Source: Candidatus Sungiibacteriota bacterium (GTDB taxonomy: Bacteria > Patescibacteriota > Minisyncoccia > Sungbacterales > HO2-52-23). From it: a DNA stretch of 43,363 nt. Position 1 is the first letter of the stretch. Every line of letters starts with the position of its first letter. The translations under genes were made by a program, and so were the position numbers. The notes under the pieces were generated by a model, which was not told the origin of the DNA, searched no databases, and saw only the letters and a list, made by a program, of their open reading frames with translations. Location: positions 1-43,363 of the forward strand of contig JACPMG010000023.1 in the NCBI GenBank assembly GCA_016186095.1. Reading direction: 5' to 3'. Below are positions 14,033 to 22,529 of this stretch, in pieces.

Positions 14033-14113
14033 CTAATGACTCACACCAATCCACCAATACATATTCGTGATTCGTGGATTAGTGTATAAATTCGTGGATT
14101 AGTGTTTATGCGC
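14033..14113. repeat. 81-bp inverted repeat, copy 2 (leader of rpsG)
   Basis: Exact reverse complement of 12441-12521. It fills most of the rpsL-rpsG spacer and includes ATG CGC of rpsG. The 1,511-bp segment between the copies (M50 gene, small membrane gene, rpsL) could invert by recombination. Confidence 0.95.
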
Positions 14114-14575
14114 AGAAAACGCAAGGTAAAACGCGAAATACTTCCGGATCCCAAATACAGCAACGCTACGGTTGCCAAATTTATCAACTACGTGATGCGG
14201 GGCGGAAAAAAATCTACGGCGCAGAAAGTCGTTTATAAAACTTTTGATCTGATTGAGAAAAAATACAAGCAGGAGCCCTTGGCCGCGTTTGAAACCGCGA
14301 TAAGAAACGTGGGCCCGGCCTTGGAAATAAAATCGCGAAGGATCGGAGGGGCGACCTATCAGGTGCCGCGCGAAGTCAGGGGGGATCGCAAATTTGCTTT
14401 GGCCTGTCGTTGGATTTTGGATGCCGCGCGTTCCAAAAAAGGAAAGCCCATGCATGAAAGATTGGCCGAGGAGTTGATCGCCGCCACCAAAAATGAGGGC
14501 TCGGCGATAAAGAAAAAGTTGGATACGCACAGAATGGCGGAAGCCAATAAGGCGTTTGCGCATTTTGCGTGGTAA
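14108..14575 (+). CDS. rpsG: Ribosomal protein uS7
   Basis: 155 residues from the ATG at 14108 ([19 protein letters not shown]). A GTG six bases earlier is in frame but belongs to the leader repeat. [30 protein letters not shown] and the C-terminal [13 protein letters not shown] are typical. It nucleates assembly of the 30S head and contacts the E-site tRNA. No Shine-Dalgarno sequence; the leader is the 81-bp repeat shared with rpmB. Confidence 0.97.
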   Translation: MRRKRKVKREILPDPKYSNATVAKFINYVMRGGKKSTAQKVVYKTFDLIEKKYKQEPLAAFETAIRNVGPALEIKSRRIGGATYQVPREVRGDRKFALACRWILDAARSKKGKPMHERLAEELIAATKNEGSAIKKKLDTHRMAEANKAFAHFAW

Positions 14576-14577
14576 AA

Positions 14578-15549
14578 ATGGAGGGAGAGAAACAATTTGA
14601 GACGCCAACGAGACAAAAGGAAAAACTGCCCGATAACGTTGTTGTGGTTGAACGGCCCGAAGCCAGGTATAGGATAGTTTATGAAATACACAAGATTCCT
14701 CATACGCCAGAAGAAATCGGTCATCCGGCGGTCCTCGCAGTTGAGTTTGTCAGCTTCCGTTACGATACTCCAGCAGGCGCGGAGGATATTTTAGAAAGAT
14801 TCTGGGAGCACAAAGCCGAAGGCGCGGGCAAAAGTATGCAGGAGAGAGTTGGAACTGAACGGAAATACCTCGAAGAGCGCCACATACCAATTGCCTTTGT
14901 TGACGTGCCGTATGAGGATGTAGAGGCTGCTTTAAGCAATGAAAAGTTTATTTCTTTTGTCGAAGTTGCTACGGCAGTTACCTCGGCGCAGTACGTCAAA
15001 GAAAAACTTAGCGGATTGCGCGAAGAAGGATTCTCACGCAGAGAGTTCTTGAAGTTGTCCGCCGCCGGAATGCTCGGCGCATACACGGGACTCGAGCTGT
15101 TGAATACGTTATTAGACCTATACTGGGCTACGAAGAGTGGACACGGAAAAATGTCTCCGCCGGAGCGAAAATTGATAAAGTTGCAAGAAACTGTTCACCC
15201 GGAACTTAAAGCGATTATATTGACGTTACGTAATGCCATATTCGCCCGGAAACTATACGCGCTGGCAAATCACTTTAACCTTGTCAAAGGAGAAAAGCCG
15301 GAGATAGCCATTACGGTGGGAGCGGCCCATACGGGCCTTGAAGACATGCTGCTGGAAGATCCTCTACGGAGAGGAGAAGTATTGGAGAAATTTTTCTCCA
15401 CGTTCGGTATTGATAAGGGAAAAATTTCTATATCACCCATAGCCGTAGCAATGTTTTCTACAGAAGAGGGAAGGTGGGTGGTAAAAGAGATTTTTAATGA
15501 TCCGTTGTTAAATCAAATAGAAAGAAAATGGCGCGCGAATATCCAATAG
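14578..15549 (+). CDS. TraB/PrgY-like protein with an internal twin-arginine motif
   Basis: 323 residues from the ATG at 14578, 2 nt after rpsG. Two parts match the TraB family weakly: an N-terminal [13 protein letters not shown] with [10 protein letters not shown] (compare GTAHVSxxS and VELDxxRY) and a C-terminal [12 protein letters not shown] with [14 protein letters not shown]. Between them, [19 protein letters not shown] (153-171) is a twin-arginine signal-like sequence with a hydrophobic core, placed in the middle of the protein instead of at the start. It may act as an internal membrane anchor. The function of TraB proteins is poorly known. Lying between rpsG and fusA in an otherwise conserved operon is odd; its end overlaps fusA by 22 nt. 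Confidence 0.65.
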   Translation: MEGEKQFETPTRQKEKLPDNVVVVERPEARYRIVYEIHKIPHTPEEIGHPAVLAVEFVSFRYDTPAGAEDILERFWEHKAEGAGKSMQERVGTERKYLEERHIPIAFVDVPYEDVEAALSNEKFISFVEVATAVTSAQYVKEKLSGLREEGFSRREFLKLSAAGMLGAYTGLELLNTLLDLYWATKSGHGKMSPPERKLIKLQETVHPELKAIILTLRNAIFARKLYALANHFNLVKGEKPEIAITVGAAHTGLEDMLLEDPLRRGEVLEKFFSTFGIDKGKISISPIAVAMFSTEEGRWVVKEIFNDPLLNQIERKWRANIQ

Positions 15550-17648
15550 AAAGAACTAGGGACATAGGCATTATCGCCCACATCGACGCCGGAAAAACTA
15601 CGGTTACCGAGCGCGTTTTATTTTACACCGGAGTTTCGCATAAAATCGGCGAGGTGCACGAGGGAACTACGGTGATGGATTGGATGGAACAAGAGCGGGA
15701 ACGGGGGATTACTATAACTGCGGCCGCCACCACGGCTTTTTGGAAACCGACATATCTGGGTCAAGAGCAAATAGCAAATAGCAAAGGGCATGAGTACAGA
15801 ATAAATATAATTGATACCCCGGGACACATTGATTTTACCGTTGAAGTGCAAAGATCCCTGCGGGTGCTTGATGGGGCGGTAGTCGTTTTTGATGGGGTGG
15901 CAGGAGTTGAGCCGCAGTCCGAAACCGTCTGGCGCCAAGCAGACAAGTTCAAAGTCCCGCGGATATGCTTCATCAATAAACTTGATCGCATGGGAGCATC
16001 TTTTGAGCGGTCTTTGAATTCTATTTACGAGCGTCTTACGCCCAACGCCGTTCCGGTCACCATTCCCATAGGACATGAGCAGGAACATGAGGGCGTGATT
16101 GATCTTATGAGGATGAGGGCGGTGCGATTTTTGGGAGAGCATGGCGAGAAAATTGAGCTTGCTGAAATTCCCGCGCCGCTTAGAAAATCCGCGGAAGAAT
16201 GGCGCCATAAAATGGTGGAAAAAATAGCCGAGTCCGATGATACGCTTACGGAAAAATATCTTGAGGGCAAAGAGATTTCTATGGAAGAATTAAAATCAAC
16301 GCTTCGCAAGGTTACGCTTGAATATAAATTGGTTCCTGTATTTTGCGGATCGGCCTTGAAAAATAAAGGCGTGCAGCTGGTGCTTGATGGCGTGATTGAT
16401 TATTTGCCTTCGCCATCCGATTTGCCGCCGGTCAAAGGCACTGATCTGAAGACGGGCGCGGACGAAGCCCGCGAGCCAAAAGACGATGCGCCTTTTGCGG
16501 CCCTTGCCTTTAAACTTCAATCCGATCCTTATGTCGGGCAGTTGACTTATTTTCGAGTGTACTCCGGCACCCTTAATGCCGGCTCTTATGTATTAAATTC
16601 GGCCACCGGTGAGCAGGAGCGGGTAGGGCGGATTTTGCGGATGCACGCCAATTCGCGTGAGGAATTAAAAGAGATTAATACCGGAAACATAGGCGCCATC
16701 GTAGGGCTTAAAAATACGCATACAGGTGATACACTTTGCGATCCGGATAAACCGATAATTCTGGAAAAGATTGTGTTTCCTGAGCCGGTGGTAGGGCTTA
16801 AAATAGAGCCAAAAACTAAAGCCGATCAGGAAAAAATGGGGATTGCCTTGCGTAGACTTAGCGAGGAGGACCCCACCTTTAAAATCAAAGGCGATCCGGA
16901 AACCGGCGAGACGATTATTTCGGGCATGGGCGAATTGCATCTGGAAATTATTGTGGACAGGATGAAACGTGAGTTTTCCGTGGTTGCCAACGTGGGAAGG
17001 CCGCAGGTGGCGTATAAAGAAACGATTAAAAAAGTTGCCGAAGCCGAGGGAAAATATATAAGACAATCCGGAGGACGCGGGCAGTATGGGCATGTATGGC
17101 TTCGGGTGGAGCCGCGGGAGCGCGGCAAAGGATTTGAATTTATTAACGAAATCAAAGGAGGCATTATTCCGCAGGAATTTATTCCGGCGGCTGAGAAAGG
17201 GATTAAAGAGGCCATGGAAAAAGGAGTGATGGCCGGATACCCCATGGTGGATATGGAGGTGGCGCTTTACGACGGATCGTACCACGAAGTTGATTCGTCC
17301 GAAGCCGCATTTAAAATTGCCGGATCAATAGCTTTGCAGGAGGCGGCAAGACGCGCCGGTCTTGTTATGCTTGAGCCGATTATGAAAATTGAAGTAGTGC
17401 TGCCGGAGCAATTTTTGGGCGAAGTTACGGGGGATTTGAATTCCAAACGCGCGCGGATTGAGGAGATGTCCGAACGGGGGTTAGGGATTAAGGTGATTGA
17501 CGCCAAAGTTCCTTTGGCCGAAACGTTCGGCTATGTTACAACTTTGCGTTCCTTGACGCAGGGTAGGGCCTCTTTTACCATGGAGTTTGACCACTACGAA
17601 GAAGTACCTAATAACATCGCGCAGCAGATAATTGAAGGGAAGCGGTAG
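15528..17648 (+). CDS. fusA: Elongation factor G
   Basis: 706 residues. The GTPase domain has [40 protein letters not shown] and [10 protein letters not shown]; domains II-V follow, ending with a typical [17 protein letters not shown]. It drives translocation of tRNA and mRNA. Between AATTAFWK and [10 protein letters not shown] there is an extra segment of about 12 residues ([13 protein letters not shown]) encoded by the repetitive DNA AGCAAATAGCAAATAGCAAA (15766-15785), just after switch I. The ATG at 15528 lies within the end of the preceding gene. Confidence 0.98.
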   Translation: MAREYPIERTRDIGIIAHIDAGKTTVTERVLFYTGVSHKIGEVHEGTTVMDWMEQERERGITITAAATTAFWKPTYLGQEQIANSKGHEYRINIIDTPGHIDFTVEVQRSLRVLDGAVVVFDGVAGVEPQSETVWRQADKFKVPRICFINKLDRMGASFERSLNSIYERLTPNAVPVTIPIGHEQEHEGVIDLMRMRAVRFLGEHGEKIELAEIPAPLRKSAEEWRHKMVEKIAESDDTLTEKYLEGKEISMEELKSTLRKVTLEYKLVPVFCGSALKNKGVQLVLDGVIDYLPSPSDLPPVKGTDLKTGADEAREPKDDAPFAALAFKLQSDPYVGQLTYFRVYSGTLNAGSYVLNSATGEQERVGRILRMHANSREELKEINTGNIGAIVGLKNTHTGDTLCDPDKPIILEKIVFPEPVVGLKIEPKTKADQEKMGIALRRLSEEDPTFKIKGDPETGETIISGMGELHLEIIVDRMKREFSVVANVGRPQVAYKETIKKVAEAEGKYIRQSGGRGQYGHVWLRVEPRERGKGFEFINEIKGGIIPQEFIPAAEKGIKEAMEKGVMAGYPMVDMEVALYDGSYHEVDSSEAAFKIAGSIALQEAARRAGLVMLEPIMKIEVVLPEQFLGEVTGDLNSKRARIEEMSERGLGIKVIDAKVPLAETFGYVTTLRSLTQGRASFTMEFDHYEEVPNNIAQQIIEGKR
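15764..15788. repeat. Tandem AGCAAAT repeat inside fusA
   Basis: Three imperfect AGCAAAT units, kept in frame, in the surface loop between switch I and the DTPGH motif. It resembles the low-complexity words used in the intergenic spacers. Confidence 0.55.
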
Positions 17649-17725
17649 GGCTACGAAATACGAAAATTTACGAATATACGAAAACGGTTTCGTAATTTCG
17701 TGCTCTTTCGTAATTCGTAGAGAGA
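17649..17725. repeat. TACGAA-type palindromic spacer after fusA
   Basis: CTACGAAATACGAAAATTTACGAA opposes TTTCGTAATTCGTAG through several short complementary blocks. Same word family as the spacers before rpsN, rplO and tpiA, but here no gene start follows on the plus strand. Confidence 0.7.
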
Positions 17726-17728
17726 AAT

Positions 17729-17770
17729 AAAAAAGCGGCGCAAGTCGGGCTTATGCTCGGCGAGGCCGCT
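17729..17770 (-). terminator. Terminator of the convergent gene 17774-18094
   Basis: Outer stem AGCGGC/GCCGCT and inner CGGGC/GCTCG; read on the minus strand it ends in TTTTTATTTC. Confidence 0.75.
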
Positions 17771-17773
17771 AAG

Positions 17774-18094
17774 TTATCCGATGTGCTCGAGTAGTCTGGG
17801 CAAATGTGGGTTGAGAGTCTCGAATTCCTGCCAGAGTTCGCGTGGCGTCTTGCTACCCTCGCTCATATGTGCCCGCAGACCGCAGTGAGGGCAATGGAGT
17901 ACGATATGTCGTCTTGTCGTGCCTACGAGAGCGGTTGTCATTTTTATCTGACCCAATTGTCCCCAATGGAGGTGAAAAGCAGAGGTTTCTTTGGAAAGCG
18001 GATCAAACCTGACGTCTGATTCAGCGATTTCGAAACGAACTTCTTCCCCATATTCATTCACTATGAGAGTTACCCAGTCAATGATTTTTCCCAT
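17774..18094 (-). CDS. Hypothetical protein with a C-terminal Cys/His cluster
   Basis: 106 residues from the ATG at 18094, chosen because GGAGG stands 8 nt upstream; longer readings invade the divergent gene. The N-terminal part (IIDWVTLIVNEYGEEVRFEI) looks like a beta-rich domain and the C-terminal part holds HCPHCGLRAH, half of a zinc ribbon. No family recognised. Divergent from a Phd-like gene with only 34 nt between the starts, so they may share control. It has its own terminator. Confidence 0.55.
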   Translation of the reverse strand: MGKIIDWVTLIVNEYGEEVRFEIAESDVRFDPLSKETSAFHLHWGQLGQIKMTTALVGTTRRHIVLHCPHCGLRAHMSEGSKTPRELWQEFETLNPHLPRLLEHIG

Positions 18095-18128
18095 CTGGGG
18101 CCTCCAAAGAATAAGCAGCAGTTCTATC

Positions 18129-18452
18129 ATGGATATATCAAAAATTAAAAATTTAGTCAAGCAAAACGGCGACAAATTTATTTTTGTGGAAAACGGAGAG
18201 CCGGAGGTGGTGATGATGTCGTTTGGCGAGTACCAGAAACTTACCGAACATAATGCGAAGACGCGAACCCCGCATAACCTTTCAGGTGTTGTGGGGCAGG
18301 CATACGCGAACACGGCTGATTATAGACCCGGATTTGCGGGTTTGAGAGATGAAGAGGCGCAAGAGACCGAGTTTATCACACCGATGGTCGCCGAATCGGC
18401 AGGATTGCCAATACGGCTGGAAGATATTCGGCTGGAAGATTTACCGATATAA
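18129..18452 (+). CDS. Phd/YefM-like antitoxin-type protein
   Basis: 107 residues from the ATG at 18129 (MDISKIKNLVKQNGDKFIFV). FIFVENGEPEVVMMSFGEYQKL is the strand-helix core of Phd/YefM proteins (IVTRNGxPxAVLLSxxEYxxL pattern). These bind DNA and neutralise a toxin partner. The usual toxin gene does not follow; the next gene is convergent and unrelated. The C-terminal 55 residues are Pro/acidic and end in a near-repeat (RLEDIRLEDLPI). It may be an orphan antitoxin or a plain regulator. Confidence 0.65.
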   Translation: MDISKIKNLVKQNGDKFIFVENGEPEVVMMSFGEYQKLTEHNAKTRTPHNLSGVVGQAYANTADYRPGFAGLRDEEAQETEFITPMVAESAGLPIRLEDIRLEDLPI

Positions 18453-18494
18453 CGCAGCGGATCGTTTCAGAACTGAAAAATAAAAAAAGAGGGA

Positions 18495-18713
18495 CTATGT
18501 CTTCTCTTGTCCCTCAAATTCTTCCGTGACCTCAAAGGCTACTGCGATTTCCGGGCATTCGGCATGAACAACGGTGGCTACTCGCTCTCGAAGTTCTGAT
18601 GAGTCTTCTTGAAGATACACAGTAAATTTACCACCCGGGATCCCAACACCGTTTACGCCATTAATGACCAAAAGCTTTGGAGAGAAATGAGCCTTGAGTT
18701 CGCATGCATTCAT
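18495..18713 (-). CDS. Hypothetical small protein, 72 residues
   Basis: Read from the ATG at 18713, which is preceded by GAGAGGTGGACCA; a TTG ten codons upstream lies inside the predicted -10 region and is less likely. The sequence begins MNACELKAHFSPKLLVINGV, has a glycine-rich turn, a strand (KFTVYLQED) and an acidic tail. Not recognised. Convergent with the Phd-like gene, upstream of tuf. Confidence 0.5.
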   Translation of the reverse strand: MNACELKAHFSPKLLVINGVNGVGIPGGKFTVYLQEDSSELRERVATVVHAECPEIAVAFEVTEEFEGQEKT

Positions 18714-18742
18714 TGGTCCACCTCTCGTGAAGAACTGACTCA

Positions 18743-18771
18743 ATCCTATACCATGGGATACAAAGGGTCAA
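18743..18771 (-). promoter_or_regulatory. Promoter of the 72-residue gene
   Basis: Minus strand TTGACC (18766-18771), 17 nt, TAGGAT (18743-18748). Confidence 0.5.
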
Positions 18772-18781
18772 CCACTCGCTA

Positions 18782-18810
18782 TTGACTAATATCTATTAAT
18801 CAGGTAACAT
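18782..18810 (+). promoter_or_regulatory. Promoter of tuf
   Basis: TTGACT, 17 nt, TAACAT. The untranslated leader of about 60 nt contains a CCCGC/GCGGG stem (18844-18867 region) and ends AAATATATAAAT ATG without a ribosome binding site. Confidence 0.6.
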
Positions 18811-18878
18811 TTACTTTGTTGTATTTATAAGCTAAATTTAACCCCCGCACTGGCTTAATCGGCGGGAAATATATAAAT

Positions 18879-20072
18879 ATGGCAGGAAAATTTGAGCGAA
18901 CCAAGCCGCATCTGAATGTCGGCACCATCGGCCACGTGGATCATGGGAAAACAACTCTTACGGCGGCCATCACTAAAGTCCTTAGTTTAAAAGGGCTTCC
19001 TTCGCGCGTGGAATCGGTAGATCAGATTGATAACGCGCCGGAGGAGAAAGCGCGCGGTATTACCATAGCACTTCATCACTCCGAGTATGAAACGGAGAAA
19101 AGGCATTATGCCCATATAGACGCTCCGGGACACGCCGACTACATTAAAAATATGATTACCGGTGCGGCGCAAATGGACGGCGCGATTTTGGTGGTGTCGG
19201 CATCCGACGGCCCCATGCCTCAAACCCGCGAACACATTTTACTTGCCAGGCAAGTCGGAGTACCCGCGGTTATTGTTTTTTTGAACAAAGTTGACATGGT
19301 GGATGACCCGGAATTGATTGATCTGGTGGAGGCTGAGGTGCGCGAGCTTCTTAAAAAATATGAATTTCCCGGAGATCAGACCCCCATAATCCGCGGGTCA
19401 GCCCTAAAAGCTCTTGATGCTAAATCAGTCGATGATGAGTGGGCCAAAAAAATTATTGAACTTGTTGATGCGCTTGATTCTTTTATACCCGAGCCGGTGC
19501 GCGATGTGGATAAGCCCTTTTTGATGCCGGTTGAGGATGTTTTCTCTATTGAGGGTAGAGGCACTGTAGTTACCGGACGCGTGGAGCGGGGCAAGGTGAA
19601 AGTAAACGATGAGGTGGAGATTGTCGGCATGCGTGATACGCAAAAAACGATTGTTACCGGTATTGAGATGTTTAATAAATCACTGGATGAAGGGATAGCT
19701 GGAGATAACGCCGGAATTCTTTTGCGGGGGCTTAAGAAAGAAGATGTGGAGCGCGGGCAGGTGATTTCCAAGCCCGGCGCGGTAACTCCGCATACTGAGT
19801 TTGATTCGGAGGTATATATCCTGACTAAAGAGGAAGGGGGCCGCCATACGCCATTTTTTGCGGGATATAAGCCACAATTTTATATCCGAACCACTGACGT
19901 AACCGGAGAGGTTACACTTCCCGCGGGTACGGAGATGGTAATGCCGGGCGATACTATTAAATTTACGGTAAAGCTGATCGTACCCGTGGCGCTTGAGGAG
20001 AAACAGAGATTTGCGATTCGCGAGGGAGGCAAGACCGTGGGTGCCGGCGTAGTAACTAAGATTCTGAAATAA
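18879..20072 (+). CDS. tuf: Elongation factor Tu
   Basis: 397 residues. [10 protein letters not shown] (P-loop), [17 protein letters not shown] (switch I), [12 protein letters not shown] (switch II) and [12 protein letters not shown] are present. Two small departures from the usual bacterial sequence: ALHHSEYET replaces NTAHVEYET, and DAPGH replaces DCPGH. It carries aminoacyl-tRNA to the ribosome. Transcribed from its own promoter, with rpsJ 34 nt downstream. Confidence 0.98.
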   Translation: MAGKFERTKPHLNVGTIGHVDHGKTTLTAAITKVLSLKGLPSRVESVDQIDNAPEEKARGITIALHHSEYETEKRHYAHIDAPGHADYIKNMITGAAQMDGAILVVSASDGPMPQTREHILLARQVGVPAVIVFLNKVDMVDDPELIDLVEAEVRELLKKYEFPGDQTPIIRGSALKALDAKSVDDEWAKKIIELVDALDSFIPEPVRDVDKPFLMPVEDVFSIEGRGTVVTGRVERGKVKVNDEVEIVGMRDTQKTIVTGIEMFNKSLDEGIAGDNAGILLRGLKKEDVERGQVISKPGAVTPHTEFDSEVYILTKEEGGRHTPFFAGYKPQFYIRTTDVTGEVTLPAGTEMVMPGDTIKFTVKLIVPVALEEKQRFAIREGGKTVGAGVVTKILK

Positions 20073-20106
20073 TCCGAGATGAGAAGAGTTTTGTTCTTTT
20101 AGAAAA

Positions 20107-20439
20107 ATGGCAGCAAAAAAACAAGAAGAAATAAAGACCAAGTTGCGGATAAAAGTTCGGGCCTACGACTCGAAGATCATTGATAATTCCGTAAAGCAGA
20201 TTATTGATACGGCCATCCGCAACGGCGCCGAAGTCGTGGGGCCCGTGCCGCTGCCGACGGAAATCCGCAAATACACAGTCAATCGTTCAAGCTTTGTCCA
20301 CAAAAACGCGCGGGAGCAGTACGAAATGCGCGTGCACAAACGCCTGATCGATATTATGAATCCCAGTCCACGGACGATTAACGCGCTGACCAATCTTAAC
20401 TTACCGGCCGGGGTGGATATAGAGATTAAAATGTTATAA
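20107..20439 (+). CDS. rpsJ: Ribosomal protein uS10
   Basis: 110 residues. [40 protein letters not shown] and [18 protein letters not shown] are diagnostic. A 10-residue charged N-terminal extension precedes the family core. It is joined to tuf instead of to rplC; two small genes and a separate promoter lie between it and uL3, so the classical S10 operon is split here. Confidence 0.97.
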   Translation: MAAKKQEEIKTKLRIKVRAYDSKIIDNSVKQIIDTAIRNGAEVVGPVPLPTEIRKYTVNRSSFVHKNAREQYEMRVHKRLIDIMNPSPRTINALTNLNLPAGVDIEIKML

Positions 20440-20448
20440 AATAGAGTC

Positions 20449-20709
20449 ATGAGTGCGGAAAAGCTAGAAGGATTAAAGCAGAAGCATCTCGTTACTGAAG
20501 GATATTTAGATGTGCGTTTACAAGAGGCGAAGGAAGAGATCAAGACGGAAATTAAAGATGAAATAAGAGGTGAGACGGCAAAAATCCTACAGGGCGTCGA
20601 CAAAATTATAACCAGATTTGACATAGCGGAAAAAGACCACGCAGCGGATAAGCTGTTGCACGATCGACACGAGAAGCGGCTTGAGAAACTTGAGGTAAAA
20701 GTTTTTTAA
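20449..20709 (+). CDS. Small coiled-coil protein, 86 residues
   Basis: Highly charged and predicted almost wholly helical: LQEAKEEIKTEIKDEIRGET has heptad spacing, and the C-terminus is RHEKRLEKLEVKVF. Function unknown; similar short coiled-coil proteins are frequent in these bacteria. It follows rpsJ by 9 nt and is probably on the same transcript. The ATG at 20449 has no clear ribosome binding site. Confidence 0.6.
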   Translation: MSAEKLEGLKQKHLVTEGYLDVRLQEAKEEIKTEIKDEIRGETAKILQGVDKIITRFDIAEKDHAADKLLHDRHEKRLEKLEVKVF

Positions 20710-20725
20710 AACAATTTTTAAAAAT

Positions 20726-21004
20726 ATGAGAGAAGGAGCGCCAAAATTTGAAGCGAATGATGAAGCAAGAGAGAAGCTAAGCGGAACATTTAGAGCTCTT
20801 TACAATGAGATGGGTCGCAATATGCCCCACGACCAACGGATGGAAATTGATAAAAGAATGAAGGAAGCTTCCCTTGAAGCATTACAAGCTGGAATTATTG
20901 AAGAAGATATTGAGAAAATTCGTGAGGAGGCACGCGGACAAGCGGTTAGAGATGCATATGAAAAAGACATTGAAAGGAGTCGCAAAGAACGAAAAGCGGC
21001 TTAG
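20726..21004 (+). CDS. Hypothetical charged helical protein, 92 residues
   Basis: Starts MREGAPKFEANDEAREKLSG; rich in Glu, Arg and Lys, with no Cys and no membrane segment. Predicted helical throughout. Not recognised. Last gene of the tuf-rpsJ transcript, 16 nt after its neighbour. The stop at 21004 is followed by about 170 nt of non-coding DNA. Confidence 0.55.
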   Translation: MREGAPKFEANDEAREKLSGTFRALYNEMGRNMPHDQRMEIDKRMKEASLEALQAGIIEEDIEKIREEARGQAVRDAYEKDIERSRKERKAA

Positions 21005-21175
21005 TGTTTAAGAATATATTGGATCTTTCAATCCTTCGGCCTGAATGACTTGTCCTCCCGTAGCTTTAGCGAAGGAGGATCGGACCGAACATTGAGCGAT
21101 TCACCGCGCTTAAATCCCCAGCGGTTGTCGGGGAAATATATTGGGTGAACAAAATGCTGTTATTTAAGCAATTTT
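21005..21175. other. Non-coding stretch between the tuf unit and the uL3 promoter
   Basis: Holds a nested palindrome (TTCGG...CCGAA and GTCC...GGAC around the element at 21054-21078) and a CCCC/GGGG hairpin near 21116-21134. No gene or tRNA is seen. It probably contains the 3' end of the tuf-rpsJ transcript. Confidence 0.5.
21054..21078. repeat. 25-bp palindrome related to those in rpmB and the RecB-like gene
   Basis: CCTCCCGTAGCTTTAGC then GAAGGAGG; the core AGCTTTAGCGAAGG is shared with 12298-12323 (minus strand) and 39321-39346. The outer arms differ but still pair (CCTCC/GGAGG). Confidence 0.75.
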
Positions 21176-21204
21176 TTGATAACTAGCTTTTGAACAAGTA
21201 ATCC
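21176..21204 (+). promoter_or_regulatory. Promoter of the ribosomal protein operon
   Basis: TTGATA (21176-21181), 17 nt, TAATCC (21199-21204), placing the transcript start near 21210. Confidence 0.6.
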
Positions 21205-21212
21205 GCGAAAGA

Positions 21213-21237
21213 AAAAGGGCGGAAGGCCTTTTTTATT
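21213..21237 (+). promoter_or_regulatory. Leader hairpin with T-tract before rplC
   Basis: AAAAAGG...CCTTTTTT flanking GCGGAAGG, then ATTTTG, a terminator-like hairpin inside the untranslated leader, 15 nt before the AAGGAG of rplC. It might attenuate the operon, or end upstream transcription. Confidence 0.45.
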
Positions 21238-21254
21238 TTGTGGAATAAGGAGCA

Positions 21255-21860
21255 ATGAAATCAATTCTTGGAGAGAAAATCGGTATGAGTCAGATTTTTG
21301 ATAAGGAAGGAAACGTCGTTCCGGTGACGCTTGTTAGGGTTACGCTCAATACAGTGCTTCAGCCAAGGACTAAGGATAAAGACGGATACGAGGCGGTGCA
21401 GGTCGGGATGGGCGAGCGCAAGCAAAAAAATATAAAAAAGCCGCAGCAAGGGCATTTCAAGGATTTAGGAAACTTTCGTCACGTTAAGGAATTTAGGGCG
21501 GGCGAAAATCTGGAGCGAGGCGCAAAAATTGACGTATCGGTATTTAGTGAAGGCGACGTGGTAAAAGTAAGCGGCATCTCTAAGGCCAAAGGATTTCAGG
21601 GGGTAGTAAAGCGCCACGGATTTCACGGAGCACCGGCCACGCACGGGACCAAGCACGCGCATAGAGAACCCGGATCCATTGGCGCTACTTGGCCGCAGAG
21701 AGTTATCAAGGGGATGAGAATGGCCGGAAGAATGGGCGGAGTACGGATTACGACTAAAGGTTTAAAAATTGCTAAAGTTGACGCGGAAAATAATCTATTG
21801 GTCATAAAAGGCGCTGTACCGGGGAGGCCGGGTACGTTGCTGGAAATACGCGGAATATGA
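21255..21860 (+). CDS. rplC: Ribosomal protein uL3
   Basis: 201 residues. MKSILGEKIGMSQIFDKEGN at the start and HGFHGAPATHGTKHAHREPG...GSIGATWPQRVIKGMRMAG are the family landmarks; the latter loop reaches the peptidyl transferase centre. It has a good AAGGAG site (21246-21253 region), unlike most genes after it. The next gene starts in its stop codon (ATGA overlap). Confidence 0.97.
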   Translation: MKSILGEKIGMSQIFDKEGNVVPVTLVRVTLNTVLQPRTKDKDGYEAVQVGMGERKQKNIKKPQQGHFKDLGNFRHVKEFRAGENLERGAKIDVSVFSEGDVVKVSGISKAKGFQGVVKRHGFHGAPATHGTKHAHREPGSIGATWPQRVIKGMRMAGRMGGVRITTKGLKIAKVDAENNLLVIKGAVPGRPGTLLEIRGI

Positions 21861-22525
21861 AGGTTAATTTATACAACCAAAAAGGAGAAAAAGCTGGGGC
21901 CACAGAACTTCCGGATAATATTTTCGGCTTGAAGTGGAATGCCGATCTTGTTCATCAGGTGGTAACAAGTCAGATGGCAAACTTGCGTCAGCCGGTCGCG
22001 CATGCCAAAGGCAGAGGAGAGGTGCGCGGAGGCGGTAGGAAGCCATGGCGTCAGAAGGGGACAGGGAGGGCGCGGCATGGGTCTATCCGTTCTCCCATAT
22101 GGAAAGGAGGAGGAGTTGCGCATGGCCCGAAAAAAGAAAGGAGTTTCAAAAAAAAGATTAATAAAAAAATGGCGAAAAGAGCTTTGTGGACTGTGCTTTC
22201 GGCCAAGGCGCGCGACGGGGAAATAATAGTATTGGATGATATTAAGTTTGTAGAACTCAAAACTCGTCTGGCATCAGAGATGTTTACTAGGCTTGCCAAG
22301 CAAGAAAGACTGGAGCGCATCACCAAGGGAAATGGCGTGTTGGTGGCGCTTGAGGAGAAATACGGGGCCGCGCGCCGCGCGTTTCGCAACCTTCCCTATG
22401 TGGGCGTCGATGAGGCGAGGAATTTGAATGCGCACGAAGTTCTGCAGTATAAATACATATTGTTTCCTAAGAAGGCATTAGAGGTTTTTTCCGCCAAAGG
22501 CGGATTTGCCTCGGGCGAAAAGTAA
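21857..22525 (+). CDS. rplD: Ribosomal protein uL4
   Basis: 222 residues. The extended loop GGGRKPWRQKGTGRARHGSI lines the exit tunnel. The last residues, SAKGGFASGEK, come from a palindrome-rich element (22485-22521) closely related to one in the N-terminus of uL23 just downstream, so the C-terminus has been extended or replaced by repeat DNA. Begins within the uL3 stop. Confidence 0.97.
   Translation: MKVNLYNQKGEKAGATELPDNIFGLKWNADLVHQVVTSQMANLRQPVAHAKGRGEVRGGGRKPWRQKGTGRARHGSIRSPIWKGGGVAHGPKKERSFKKKINKKMAKRALWTVLSAKARDGEIIVLDDIKFVELKTRLASEMFTRLAKQERLERITKGNGVLVALEEKYGAARRAFRNLPYVGVDEARNLNAHEVLQYKYILFPKKALEVFSAKGGFASGEK
22485..22521. repeat. In-frame palindromic element at the end of rplD
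   Basis: TTTTTTCCGCCAAAGGCGGA followed by TTTGCCTCGGGCGAAAA. Stems TCCGCC/GGCGGA and TTTGCC/GGCGAAA. Confidence 0.8.
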
Positions 22526-22529
22526 ACTT

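Noticed and set aside
14102-14107. GTG start two codons upstream of rpsG
   Set aside because: The GTG belongs to the 81-bp leader repeat; the ATG at 14108 begins the conserved uS7 sequence, and the same GTG-TTT-ATG occurs before rpmB.
17649-17725. The palindrome after fusA as the terminator of fusA
   Set aside because: The stems are AT-rich, broken and not followed by a T-tract; it belongs to the TACGAAT repeat family. The nearby GC-rich hairpin (17729-17770) has its T-tract on the minus strand only.
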